Assembly (NCBI GenBank): GCA_023362775.1 | Contig: JALMGJ010000002.1 | Location: forward strand, 74,439,414-74,503,413 | Source: Charina bottae | Taxonomy: Eukaryota; Chordata; Lepidosauria; Squamata; Charinaidae | Reading direction: 5' to 3' | DNA length: 64,000 nucleotides | Shown here: positions 1 to 13,004 of the stretch, piece after piece | Position numbering within the stretch: position 1 is the stretch's first letter | How the letters are laid out: every line of letters starts with the position of its first letter | Made by a program: the position numbers and the translations under genes | The notes under the pieces: model-generated | Databases searched by the model: none | What the model was told of the DNA's origin: nothing | Seen by the model: the letters and a program-made list of their open reading frames with translations, nothing else

Positions 1-1000
1 TTTCAGAAAAACATCTATTTCTGTTTTATTGACTATTCTAAAGCCTTTGACTGTGTGGATCATAACAAATTGTGGCAAGTTCTTGGTGGTATGGGGATAC
101 CAAGTCATCTTGTCTGCCTCCTGAGGAATCTGTATAATGACCAAGTAGCAACGGTAAGAACAGAGCACGGAACAACGGACTGGTTTAAGATTGGGAAAGG
201 AGTACGGCAGGGTTGTATACTCTCACCCTACCTATTCAACCTGTACGCAGAACACATCATGCGACGTGCTGGGCTTGAGGAATCCAAGGCTGGAGTTAAA
301 ATTGCTGGAAGAAACATTAATCTCAGATATGCAGATGATACCACTTTGATGGCTGAAAGTGAGGAGGAGTTGAAGAGCCTTATGACGAAGGTGAAAGAAG
401 AAAGTGAAAAAGCTGGGTTGCAGTTAAACCTCAAAAAAACCAAGATTATGGCAACGAGCTTGATTGATGACTGGCAAATAGAGGGAGAAAAAGTGGAGGC
501 AGTGACAGACTTTGTATTTCTAGGCGCAAAGATTACTGCAGACGCTGACTGCAGCCAGGAAATCAGAAGACGTCTACTTCTTGGGAGGAGAGCAACGGCA
601 AATCTTGATAAAATAGTTAAGAGCAGAGACATCACACTGACAACAAAGGTCCACATAGTTAAAGCAATGGTATTTCCCATAGTAACCTATGGCTGCGAGA
701 GCTGAACCATAAGGAAGCGAAGGAAGATAGATGCTTTTGAACTGTGGTGTTGGAGGAAAATTCTGAGAGTGCCTTGGACTGCAAGAAGATCAAACCAGTC
801 CATACTCCAGGAAATCAAGCCAGACTGCTCACTTGAGGGAATGACCAAGGGCAAGATGGATGGATGATATTCTGGAGGTGACGGACTCAACCATGGGGGA
901 GCTGGGGATGGTGACGGCCGACAGGAAGCTCTGGCGTGGGCTGGTCCATGAAGTCACGAAGAGTCGGAAACGACTGAACGAATAAACAACAACAACAATG
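1..1000 (+). mobile_element. RTE/BovB LINE, RT to 3' end, degraded
   Basis: The + strand encodes a BovB-type reverse transcriptase: the block FIDYSKAFDCVDHNK near the start, RQGCILSP around 208-231 and the catalytic YADD at 328-339. The frame stops at 703-705, where the conserved Trp codon of the GCESW motif has become TGA. The C-terminal region lacks about 120 bp relative to the other BovB copies in the window. The element ends in the BovB-like AGTCGGAAACGACTGAACG tail followed by CAA repeats near 990. The 5' part lies outside the window or is truncated. It is a dead copy in a TASOR intron. Confidence 0.9.
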
Positions 1001-1412
1001 TACGGCTGTGAGAGTTGGACCATAAGGAAGGCTGAGCGACAAAGAATTGATGCTTTCGAGCTGTGGTGCTGAAGAAGACTCTTAAGAGTCCCTTGGACTG
1101 CAAGGAGGCCAAATCAGTCAATCCTAAAGGAAATCAACCCTGACTGCTCATTGGAAGTACAGATGCTGAAGCTGAAGCTCAAATACTTTGGCCACCTAAT
1201 GCGAAGAGAGGACTCACTGGAAAAGACCCTGATGCTGGGAAAGACTGAAGGCAAAAGGAGAAGGGACGGCAGAGGATGAGATGGTTAGATAGCATCACCG
1301 ATGTAACAAACATGAATTTGAGTAAACTCCGGGAGACAGTGGAGGACAGGAAGGCCTGGCGTGCTATGGTCCATGAGGTCACGAAGAGTCGGACACGACT
1401 AAACGACTGAAC
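1001..1412 (+). mobile_element. BovB LINE, 5'-truncated 3' end
   Basis: A second BovB 3' fragment starts directly after the CAA tail of the previous copy, at the YGCESWTIRK motif. It runs through the conserved C-terminal region to the tail AGTCGGACACGACTAAACG. It is nearly identical to 26395-26815 and 58270-58685, so it belongs to the same young subfamily. It carries small frame breaks, for example one G missing in the GGGGACGGCAGAGG stretch. Confidence 0.9.
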
Positions 1413-3626
1413 AACAAAATGTAAAAAAACTGGTTTAAATGTATAAATATGTTTGGTATAAAAAACTGAAAAATATAGTTTAATCAGATAATTATAAACG
1501 TATTGAATTTATATTAAGATGTTTTTAATGTTTGTTGAAAATGCAACTTTGAGATGCTGAACTCTGGAATGTATCATGTTTTATTTTTGCCTGTTTAGGA
1601 CATAGTCAGGCAGAAATGTAAAAAAGTGGAGGAAACCATCAACTTCGTAATAAATTTTTAAAAATATATCAGATAACTATAGAACAGACAAATTTTCAGA
1701 GAAAAGTTTGGGAACAAGGTTCCAAAATTCTATCTTTTTTTCTTTTAAGGATCATCACATTTCTAAACAGAAACAAATTGAATTTTTGCCCTGGCTACAG
1801 ATTCCTGCTTTTTGGAGTGCGTCTGCTAAGATATAACTTGAAGATTGTGCTTTCTGATTTTAGGTCCAGAAGCACTCTTTGGCCATAACTACTTTGAAAG
1901 AAACAAAAAATGTTTGCATCAAATTTCTTGATTTGCCTGATTACGAAGTTGTTCTTTATTGCAAAGTGGCTTAAAGTAAAAAGGCAGGAAAGGGGGTATT
2001 TTTACCAAATGGCTTATGTATTAATTGTAACCAACTGAAGAAACTAGCCATCTCTGTTATTACAGTTAGACTTTCCCTACAATTTCTGAGGACCAAGGAG
2101 GGAGTCAGAAGCCCCTTGAAATCAAAACACAGCATGCTGCTTCTCTAGGGACTCAGAAAGAAAAAAAAGTCAGAAGAGTTCTCTAGAAGGGAACTTTCTC
2201 TTTCTGCCCAAGCCATTCTTAGATTTACTTCTGGACTTAGTGTTCTTATCAGATCTCAAACCTTCACTCTGAGGAAGCAGCAAACTAAAAAGTCTGTTAC
2301 AGAGGGGATGGGAAGTTCTGGCACTTTTTGGTTTCCTCAGAGCTCGTGCCTCTCTGTTTGTGTAGGGGAAAGGTCTGTCTCAATTAGCATTTTGATATAA
2401 GGAGACAGAATTGCCAACATTTGCAATAGCATCCCCTGCACCAAGGGTTATGGCCTTTCCTACTGAACGTAGAGATGTCCATATTGTCAAGGAACCTAGG
2501 TAACAAGTATTAGCGTCTGCTGAGCACTGTAGCCATGGAACTAACAGAAACCCTCTCTGGTGGACATACCAGTGCAAGTTCCAAAGTGGGTCTGCAAAAT
2601 GGATGCTACTTTGTTTTGTCAGTAATAATTCAGAGACAGTCTAAAAGAAGTAAATCTAAAATTAATTAGAGCAGATAATAGTCCAGAATTGTATTCTGGC
2701 TGTTTTGTATATTATAGTGATAAAAGCCCATAATGTCTAGGTGGTATTGGTGCTTTAATCATTTTGTTCATTCAGGCACCTTGACAAACTAATTATTTTG
2801 AATCAGGAATTTGAAGTGTGTAAAGTAAAAGGGGAGCCTGGGGGACAATGTTGACAGCCAAACAGTTGTTCGAGTGTGGTTCAGATAGGCCATTTTGACA
2901 GCAGCAGTGATATGCAGCATATGGAGAATACTTTTAGGAGATAAGGAAACATTAGTGATGGACACTTTCACTTAACAAAAGCTGTTAAATAGAAGATCCT
3001 GGACTGGTTTCTTCCATGGAGAGAGATCCATATGGGATCTAGATATGACTACATTCTACTAATACAGAAAGGAAATGTTTACTAAGTGATATTCCATTTA
3101 GTTAGTGGACAGAGAGTATTGTGTTCATGCCCATCACCATGTTGTCTCATTTTAGATAAAAACCTGGAAGTGGGCAGGAAATGCCCTTGTGTCTAGTTCT
3201 CTAACTCCTCACCTATGCTACAGGCTGCTGTCGGGAATAATATTAATACCTCATAAGAAGATACATTATTTTTCTACTTACTAGATTGAACACGTACAGA
3301 AAATATCATTACTAGTCTTAATTATTTTCATTCAATAGTAAAAGCAAAAATAAGCTTACTGAAAAGGTTTCTTCCCTGTCTGTACAAAAACTAAAATTGA
3401 GGTTAGGGCAGACAGAGTGGGAAGATTTGTGTCTCCTATGCTAACTTACCTGTATGTTCCTGGTCATCTGTTATTACCAAGTGAGTTATTTAATTCAAGA
3501 CTGTCTATTCATATTGTTAGCAGTGGTGTTTTAACATTGCATATAATTGCCCTGATAGTTATTAAAATCGTTTTTCTTAGAAATACATCTTAGTATTTTG
3601 AGTATTTTTGTTCTTTTTTATTGTAG
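1413..3626. other. TASOR intron, no recognised gene or repeat
   Basis: AT-rich intronic sequence. I found no ORF with recognisable similarity, no convincing splice-flanked exon and no repeat family that I can name. Confidence 0.5.
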
Positions 3627-3732
3627 ATAAGGCAAGTTATACTTTATGGAAAGGGCAACTTTTAAACAAAGGAAAGCTTGTCTGTCACGCTGCTTTGATA
3701 TCTGAAAAACGCCCTACACTTCCCTGCAAACT
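3627..3732 (+). CDS. TASOR: TASOR exon, pseudo-PARP region
   Basis: The acceptor TTTTTTATTGTAG precedes 3627 and the donor GTAAGT follows 3732. The exon enters with two bases of a codon and leaves with two, so its coding length is 106 nt. It encodes KASYTLWKGQLLNKGKLVC and onward, part of the catalytically dead PARP-like domain (DUF3715) of TASOR. It is the first exon visible in the window. Confidence 0.88.
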
Positions 3733-6700
3733 GTAAGTATTCAAAACCAGACCTGAAATCAGTTTGAGTTCGACTAGATTGTCTAAAACTTTGAAAGTCT
3801 AGAAGGACTCCACAGTCTAGAACATTCTAGTTCTGTGCACAACACTAGCAATTTTATTTTCAACTGCTAAAATGTTTTGCTAGCTTCCCGATGTCTCACT
3901 TCTCCTGGGGTTATATATAAGATCCAAGAACAGTTTATTAAGACAGTGTTCGCTGAGGAACTTAATACTACAGCAAACATATATACACACTGGTAAATTT
4001 CACATCCTGCCCAAAAATAGCTCCCTGTAGAGAATATACAATATACGGGGGTGTGGTGGCTCAGCGGGTAAGATGCCAGGCTTGTCGATCGGAAGATCGC
4101 AAGTTCAGAGGTTCGAATCCCCAGTCCCGTGTGACGGAGTGAGCTCCCGCACTAGTCCCAGCTCTTGCCAACCTAGCAATTCGAAAGCATGCAAATGCAA
4201 GTAGATTAATAGGTACCACTACGGTGGGTAGGTAACAGCGTTCCGCGTGCATCATGCCGGCCACATGACCGTGGAAGCGTCTTCAGACAATGCTGGCTCT
4301 CCAGCTAACAAACGGAGATGAACACCGGCCCCTAGAGTTGGACATGACTGCACAAATGTGCGGGGGGAACCTTTACCTTTACCTTTAGAGCAGTGCTTTC
4401 CAAACTGCCGCCGTTGGCGACACCAATGGCAGCAGCGGGGCGGCAGGGGCATGCATGGCGGCGGGGGCGCGCGGTGTGCATGATGGCAGCGGTAGTGGCC
4501 TCGTGTTTTCCGCTAAAACGTGGAAGCGCTGATGGCGTGCCGCCCCCACCGCTGCCGCTTCCGGGTTGTGTCGCGACACACAGTTTGGAAAGCTATGCTT
4601 TAGAGAATATACAATACAAGATCAATAAAAATAGAAGAAGTTGACACTTACGTGATGTACACTCAACAATCAGTAATGTACTTGCAAGTCCAGTCAGTGG
4701 TGGGCCTGGAAGTTATGCACATATACTGACACAAACAAATCTGATGAGCAACTCCTTCCTTAAGTACAAGTCCCAATCCTCTTCTGTACTGTTCTGTGAT
4801 GTCTCACTAGGCTGCTTCCTCATAGTCCAGGGGCCACATGTTTATTTTGTTTTATATCCCAGTTCTCCTACAGGAAAGCAAGGTAGCACCCAGTTTTCTA
4901 CCACAACAACTCTACGAGATGTATGTTGGGCTGAGAGAGAGTGGCTGGCCTGAAGGTCATCCAGTGAGCTTCCATGTCTAAGGGTAGACTTGAAGCTGAG
5001 TGTCCCCAGTCTAAGTCCAACACTGTAATCCATTATACCTCACTGGCTACATATGCAGTCTTCTCATTATTCTGGTCTTTGGGGTTGGGGGGACTTCTTG
5101 GAATTGTGAATTACTTTCCATGATGCTGGCCTTGCTTACCTTAGACTTTAGTCCAATGATCTATACCAGCCAGTATGCCTTTCCTGAGATCCTGACCTCC
5201 CTCTTTGATTCCCAGGCACCCATTGCCAGTTTCCTTGCCTTTTCAGAAAAAGAATTCCAAAATTTATCTGGATTAGTTGGCCTATGTAGTTCTGTCCCCG
5301 GTTCATCTGTCGTTGTTAGTCTTCTTATCTTGCATGCACAGCCCATAGTGAAGTTGACTTATTTTGTCTTGCTGATCACTGATTCTTGCTCCCCTCATAT
5401 TCTCTACCTAAACTTGGCTGCAACTTTTTTCCTAATCTGATCCTTGGTCAACCATTAAGCTTTTTGCACAGTTCCAGGTTTTTAGGATATGAAAGAAAAA
5501 AAACCAAACAGTTTAGAATAAAATAAAATAAAAGAGTGATTAGAAGTGTTAAATAAATCTTAATTTTCTTCTTCTTCTTTGACCACTAGTCCCGAAAAAC
5601 TTGATGTTGAAATGGTAATGAGCTTTGAAAATTTGGCACAGAAATTCTCATCACGAGTATTGGCTAAAGAAACTTATTTGGGAGAAAGGGAAGGTAAGAA
5701 CTTTTTCTAAGTTAAGGACAGTAATATTTACCCATATAATTATTCTCATTACAAAGATTGGATCAAATGGAGAGTTTAGAGCAGCCTTTCTCAACCTTTT
5801 GACCCTGGAGGAACCCTTGAAATATTTTTCAGGTCTCCGGGAACCCCTGCACATTCAGGCTCAAATATAGGCCACAAGTTATAAACTTACTATATTTGTT
5901 TCATGTGTAGGTCTGTATATATGCATTAACAGTGTTTTTAAACCAGTGCTTTCCAAACTGCCGCCGTTGGCGACACACCAACGGTGGCAGCGGCGGTGGT
6001 GCGTGCGTGCACGGTGGGGGGGCACGGCGGCGGCCTCGCTAAAACGCGGAAGCGCTGATGGCATGCCACCGCCGCCGCATGCACCCCCGCACCGCCGCTT
6101 TGCAACACACTAAACTGTGTTGCGGCACACTAAAGTGTCGCAACACACAGTTTGGAAAGCTATGTTTTAAAGTAAAAATAAAGAATAAAACTTACTTCGT
6201 TAATGTGAAGTTGCCCGAATTTGAAATAATTTTTAAAATAAATCGTGATCTCCCAGGGAACCCCTAGCAACCTCTCGCGGAACCCTAGGGTTCCACGGAA
6301 CCCTGGTCGAGAAACCCTGTTTTAGAGTGATTAAGCAGTACAATAATTGTTCGAACACACAATGAGAAAACTCCAGTTAAACATAGAGTATGTTGTGCAG
6401 TATGTTTTCTTCACAATGTCATTAGTGTTGTGTGGTCCAGTAGAATTATTTTAGATGGTGTGGACTCAGCTTGATATAATTTTACAAAAAAAACCCAGAA
6501 AATATGTTACAATGGCCATTGGCTAATATTTGGCTGACAAAGTAATTTCCCTTTGATTCACCTTCCCTGGATACAATGTGATGAGCTATAAAAATAACAG
6601 AATATTACTTCAGTCTGTCTGGCTTTTTGGTAGACAACCTGATTCTTTCTGGATATTTTTACTATAATTTCTTGCTATAATCTGAAACATGAGGAAATTA

Positions 6701-9700
6701 AGATACTATGATTATTTGATTAAAGATCTCCATTTTTTGGAAAATAATGGAGGAGGAGTTGGATGTGCAACTAAAACACTTGTATGATTACTAAGAACCT
6801 GTTTAATCTGGATACCGAGATTTGATATTGGTATTACCTTAGAAATCCAGTGCACAACACATTAGACAACCACATAGGAAGCCCAGTCTTGCTGGGTTTA
6901 GGGGAAAAAAACCCAATTATTTCATGCTTAATATTTTTTTATTTAATTAAATTTATATAACCGCCCATCTCCCCCAACGGGGAACTCTGGGCGGTTTACA
7001 ATAAAATAGTTAAAATAAAATATAAAACATCAATGTACAGTATATAAAATAATAAATAATTATAAATCCAGATGGATGGTGGAATTAAAAACGAAGGACA
7101 TTATGAAGTTAAGGAATTAGCCACCCCCATGAGGAACTATCCTTTCCTCCTTCCCATGCCAGGCGGCAAAACCAGGTCTTCAGCTCTTTCCTAAAGGTCG
7201 GGAGGGAGGAGATCTGCCTCAACTCTGGGGGCAAGATGTTCCACAGTGTGGGTGCTACCACATAATATCTTCATAAAGCTGCTCAGAAAGGTTGGAAAGT
7301 TGGAATAAGGTAAAACTGAGCTATATTTTTTCTTGACATCAAATTCCAGCAGAATGATAGCAATATTGAACAGGAACCTAGTGCTATCCATAGCCTGGAT
7401 GAGAGCTAATAGTAATGAAAATGTTGGAATATAATTTTGAGAAATAAATAAACCAGATTAAATGAATATAATTTTTAAAAGTTCAGTGGATACAGAATAT
7501 TATCTTGCTCAGTCCGAATTTGTTAGGTTTATTCTTGCAAAGTAAGTTTGCAGCTTGGGTGTGCAATCAGATCTCTGCCTGGAGACCTAAAATGGTATCT
7601 ATGCCATGAAACTCTGTGAAGATTTCAAATATAAAAACACAGAAAAACAAGGAAAGTTTTCCAAGAAATCTCTGAATTGAGAAGGAGAGTCCAAACTTGA
7701 ATTGGAAAGCCAATGGACAGGTAGCAACTGTTTGAAAGGAGATCAAAGAAAGATGGGAGGAGTAAACTAAAATTCTGTACATAGAGATGTCAAATCCAAA
7801 ATATCTTAGAAGATATTTCCTATTTACAAGAACCTCTAGCAGTAGAAGATGACGTTAGATCAGAACTCCAGTCGTTGTCAAGTCTACAGGAATTAATGAA
7901 ATATCCACAGAAATTTGGCAAGCAACAGAAGAAAAATAAAGATTTTAGCAAACTATGCCAGCAAATTTAGAGAAGACCCAGTGGCCAGCAGATAGGATGA
8001 GGTCAGTCTACATATCAATGCCAAAGAAAGGAGACTTAACAGGATGTGCAAACTATTGTACAATATCATTAATTTCACACACAAGCAAAATAATGGTTAG
8101 GATAATCCAATGCAGATCAGAGTCCTGCCATGAAAAGGGAAATGCCAGATGATGAAGGTGGTTTTAGAAAATGCCAAGGAACAGCTGAACTATGCTGGAT
8201 AATTTGAAAAATCCAAATAATACCCCAAAGAAGTCAGTATATGCTTCAGTGAATATAAAAAGGGCTGTGGAATGTGCTTAGAAATCCCAGAACAACAACA
8301 GCAGGAACACCCTCCTCCTCCTCATGAGAAACCTAGGACAGGAAGTCACAGTCCAGACAGAATATAATGAAACCCACTGGCTCCAGGGCAACAAAGGAGA
8401 GGCACAAGGCTGTATGCTCTCTCTGCTTTTTTATTCAGCCTATATGCTGAATACATATTGAGACAGGCTGAATTGGAAGAAGTCTAGGATTTTAAAATTG
8501 AAGGAAGAAACATCAATAACTTGACATGATTCAAGCTACAGACAATTCCACCTGGATGACTGAGAACCTTCATAGACATACACCCTTATTCTAGCAGACG
8601 TTGCTGCTGGAATCCCAGTTAACACTGTGAAAATACGCTATATGCCACTTTTTATTAATTATGTGGCGTAAGGCACAAGGCTGTATGCTCTCTCTGCTTT
8701 TTTATTCAGCCTATATGCTGAATACATATTGAGACAGGCTGAATTGGAAGAAGTCTAGGATTTTAAAATTGAAGGAAGAAACATCAATAACTTGCACTTT
8801 GCTGATGACACTATGATAGCTGAAAATGCAAATGATTTGGAAACTCCTGAAAATATTTTGGATAGCCAAGAAGACAAATCAATGGATCATTGAACAAATC
8901 AATCCAGAGTTCTCACTCAAGGGACAAATGACCAGGCTCCAAATATATTTTGGACACATGCAAAGATTTAGCTCGCTGGGAAAGGTAGAAGGAAAGAGAA
9001 AAAGAGGATGACCAGCAGCAAGATGGATGGACTTGATTATAGTGCCAATGGGTGCACAGTTGGAAGATCTGAAGGCCAAGTTGGCAGATTGTCCTGGAGA
9101 AGGTCTCTCTATGTGGTCACCAAGAGTTGACACAAACTTGACGCCACATAATTAATAAAAAGTGGCATATAGCGTATTTTCACAGTGTTAACTGGGATTC
9201 CAGCAGCAACGTCTGCTAGAATAAGGGTGTATGTCTATGAAGGTTCTCAGTCATCCAGGTGGAATTGTCTGTAGCTTGAATCATGTCAAGTTATTGATGT
9301 TTCTTCCTTCAATTTTAAAATCCTAGACTTCTTCCAATTCAGCCTGTCTCAATATGTATTCAGCATATAGGCTGAATAAAAAAGCAGAGAGAGCATACAG
9401 CCATGTGCCTCTCCTTTGTTGCCCTGGAGCCAGTGGGTTTCATTATATTCTGTCTGGACTGTGACTTCCTGTCCTAGGTTTCTCATGAGGAGGAGGAGGG
9501 TGTTCCTGCTGTTGTTGTTCTGGGATTTCTAAGCACATTCCACAGCCCTTTTTATATTCACTGAAGCATATACTGACTTCTTTGGGGTATTATTTGGATT
9601 TTTCAAATTATCCAGCATAGTTCAGCTGTTCCTTGGCATTTTCTAAAACCACCTTCATCATCTGGCATTTCCCTTTTCATGGCAGGACTCTGATCTGCAT

Positions 9701-12474
9701 TGGATTATCCTAACCATTATTTTGCTTGTGTGTGAAATTAATGATATTGTACAATAGTTTGCACATCCTGTTAAGTCTCCTTTCTTTGGCATTGATATGT
9801 AGACTGACCTCATCCTATCTGCTGGCCACTGGGTCTTCTCTAAATTTGCTGGCATAGTTTGCTAAAATCTTTATTTTTCTTCTGTTGCTTGCCAAATTTC
9901 TGTGGATATTTCATTAATTCCTGTAGACTTGACAACGACTGGAGTTCTGATCTAACGTCATCTTCTACTGCTAGAGGTTCTTGTAAATAGGAAATATCTT
10001 CTAAGATATTTTGGATTTGACATCTCTATGTACAGAATTTTAGTTTACTCCTCCCATCTTTCTTTGATCTCCTTTCAAACAGTTGCTACCTGTCCATTGG
10101 CTTTCCAATTCAAGTTTGGACTCTCCTTCTCAATTCAGAGATTTCTTGGAAAACTTTCCTTGTTTTTCTGTGTTTTTATATTTGAAATCTTCACAGAGTT
10201 TCATGGCATAGATACCATTTTAGGTCTCCAGGCAGAGATCTGATTGCACACCCAAGCTGCAAACTTACTTTGCAAGAATAAACCTAACAAATTCGGACTG
10301 AGCAAGATAATATTCTGTATCCACTGAACTTTTAAAAATTATATTCATTTAATCTGGTTTATTTATTTCTCAAAATTATATTCCAACATTTTCATTACTA
10401 TTAGCTCTCATCCAGGCTATGGATAGCACTAGGTTCCTGTTCAATATTGCTATCATTCTGCTGGAATTTGATGTCAAGAAAAAATATAGCTCAGTTTTAC
10501 CTTATTCCAACTTTCCAACCTTTCTGAGCAGCTTTATGAAGATATTATGTGGTAGCACCCACACTGTGGAACATCTTGCCCCCAGAGTTGAGGCAGATCT
10601 CCTCCCTCCCGACCTTTAGGAAAGAGCTGAAGACCTGGTTTTGCCGCCTGGCATGGGAAGGAGGAAAGGATAGTTCCTCATGGGGGTGGCTAATTCCTTC
10701 ATAATGTCCTTCGTTTTTAATTCCACCATCCATCTGGATTTATAATTATTTATTATTTTATATACTGTACATTGATGTTTTATATTTTATTTTAACTATT
10801 TTATTGTAAACCGCCCAGAGTTCCCCGTTGGGGGAGATGGGCGGTTATATAAATTTAATTAAATAAAAAAATATTAAGCATGAAATAATTGGGTTTTTAA
10901 ATAAATATAATAAATAAATAAATTTAAAATAGAAATCCAGTTGACATGATTCAAGCTATAGAATAAGGGAGGTTGCTATATAGCAAGCAGTGTTCTCTTA
11001 TAACATTTCAGATTATTTATATGTGTGGCTGGCTTCTGCTTCGGATTTATCTTATTTTGGCAAGTGGAAGCTAATGACAAATAGGTATTCTGAAAGGCAT
11101 TGCAAGTTGCAAATGACTAAAGAAAGTTACTTACATTTATTAGAATAGTAATGCAAACTCATTTTAAAAGGCTTTAAAAAGATTAATGCTAGTTATTTAT
11201 TAAAACATAATAATAGTAATAGTGATAGTCTTCTAAATGAAGGAATACATAATGTAGCATTTCAGAATATTAGGAATATCAGATACAAATATTTTTCAAC
11301 ATTAAAAGAACAGGAACAATGTTTAAAAGGGAAATTACTTGATATATTAAACATTTAGAAAGCATAAAAAGATGCATATATATTAGTATATTGATGTTGA
11401 TAATTTGACATTAATATGAAAAGTCTTTAAAAAAGTAATACAAAAACTTTCAGAAGACGTGGAAAACTTTACTACAGTTCTGCTATTCCTACAACATGTC
11501 AGAAAGACAAGTTTTTTTCTGGAACTTGACTGTTATATTAATCAGCGAGAGAAGCAAGAGGATTGTGACTGTTGAAAACTGGGAAAGCTAAAAGTGGAGA
11601 ACATTTTTATAGTTTGGAAATTAAAGTGTTGTAGAATATAGCTGCCAAATTTACTAAGTATCACGTTAATATGTTAATTTTGTTCTTTAAAGTTCTAAAA
11701 AGCTTGGGACTAATATATTTAGTACTTCTACTATTTTATGATAACAGGTCAGCTTTTTCTCTCTTTTTATGGTGTTAATTTATTCATATTGTAACATTTT
11801 AATTTTATGGATTTTATGTTGCTTTGTTTTTAAAATACATTAAACAATTATATTGTTTATAAATAGAGTTAATTTATTGCTGTCTGCTGTTTTTCTGATA
11901 AACTTTCTATTTTTGCCTGTTTGTATACATAGAAATTTATTCATAGAAACGTGTATGAAATAGCAGTGGTTTAAATCAGTCTCTTTGAATTGATAGGCAC
12001 CTTTGGTATTCTAAAAATATGTTTCTGGACATTTCACAAATAGGCTGCTCTGAAGGGTAGAGTAGTTCTCTATTAAAATGTCTGCCATAGTGGATTGCCA
12101 TTGAAAACCAATAACAAAAACTGGTAAGGTTGCTCTCTATCATACCACCTAGCCAGTTAAGGTGGTATTTATTTCCTCAGTTTATTTTGTATCTTTTTTC
12201 TAGAAAGTGACCACACTTCAAAACAAAACACTGGTATACAACACTGATATACAACAATATTCCATAATCAATCCCTTACTCTATATTAAACCAAAATCAC
12301 ATTATTTCTATAAATCATTCCATTGGCACATAATAAAAATCACTAAATACAGTTGCTCCCTCCCCTTATATTAAAAGAAAGAATGAATTTCTTTTCTTTT
12401 CTTTTCTTTTCTTTTCTTTTCTTTTCTTTTCTTTTCTTTTCTTTTCTTTTCTTTTCTTTTCTTTTCTTTTCTTT

Positions 12475-12522
<48 letters not shown>

Positions 12523-12930
12523 AATAGATTAATAATTATAATATGGTTAATAATAATTAATAAAGACAGGAATGTATAGAATTGTAGGAAGGAAATAATT
12601 AAATGTTATCTTGGGGAAGTTGATTTTGTGTGTGTATGTGTGTGTGTATGTATGTGTGTGTATACATACATACATACATACATACATACATGTATGTATG
12701 TATGTATAACAGTCAAGTTCCAGAAAAAAACTTGTCTTTCTGACATGTTGTAGGAATAGCAGAACTGTAGTAAAGTTTTCCACGTCTTCTGAAAGTTCTT
12801 GTATTACTTTTTTAAAGACTTTTCATATTAATGTCAAATTATCAACATCAATATACTAATATATATGCATCTTTTTATGCTTTCTAAATGTTTAATATAT
12901 CAAGTAATTTCCCTTTTAAACATTGTTCCT

Positions 12931-13004
<74 letters not shown>

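Larger units (their letters stand above)
6907..8669 (+). repeat. Left arm of a 1.76 kb inverted repeat
   Basis: This arm is the reverse complement of 9141-10898. Three blocks read identically from both arms over 65, 71 and 66 residues: 7955-8152 with 9658-9855, 7567-7782 with 10028-10243, and 7191-7391 with 10419-10619. Differences I could see are a 5-bp extra block near 7110 and one base near 8405. The arm contains an L2-like LINE 3' end, an unassigned segment, an RTE remnant and a Penelope-type tail. Confidence 0.95.

Noticed and set aside
4061..4130. tRNA gene
   Set aside because: The A and B boxes belong to a SINE head. The same sequence recurs at 31748 and 43458 with target duplications and no tRNA fold is intact.
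12389..13001. CRISPR-like or satellite array
   Set aside because: Simple 2-5 bp microsatellites without spacer structure in a vertebrate intron.
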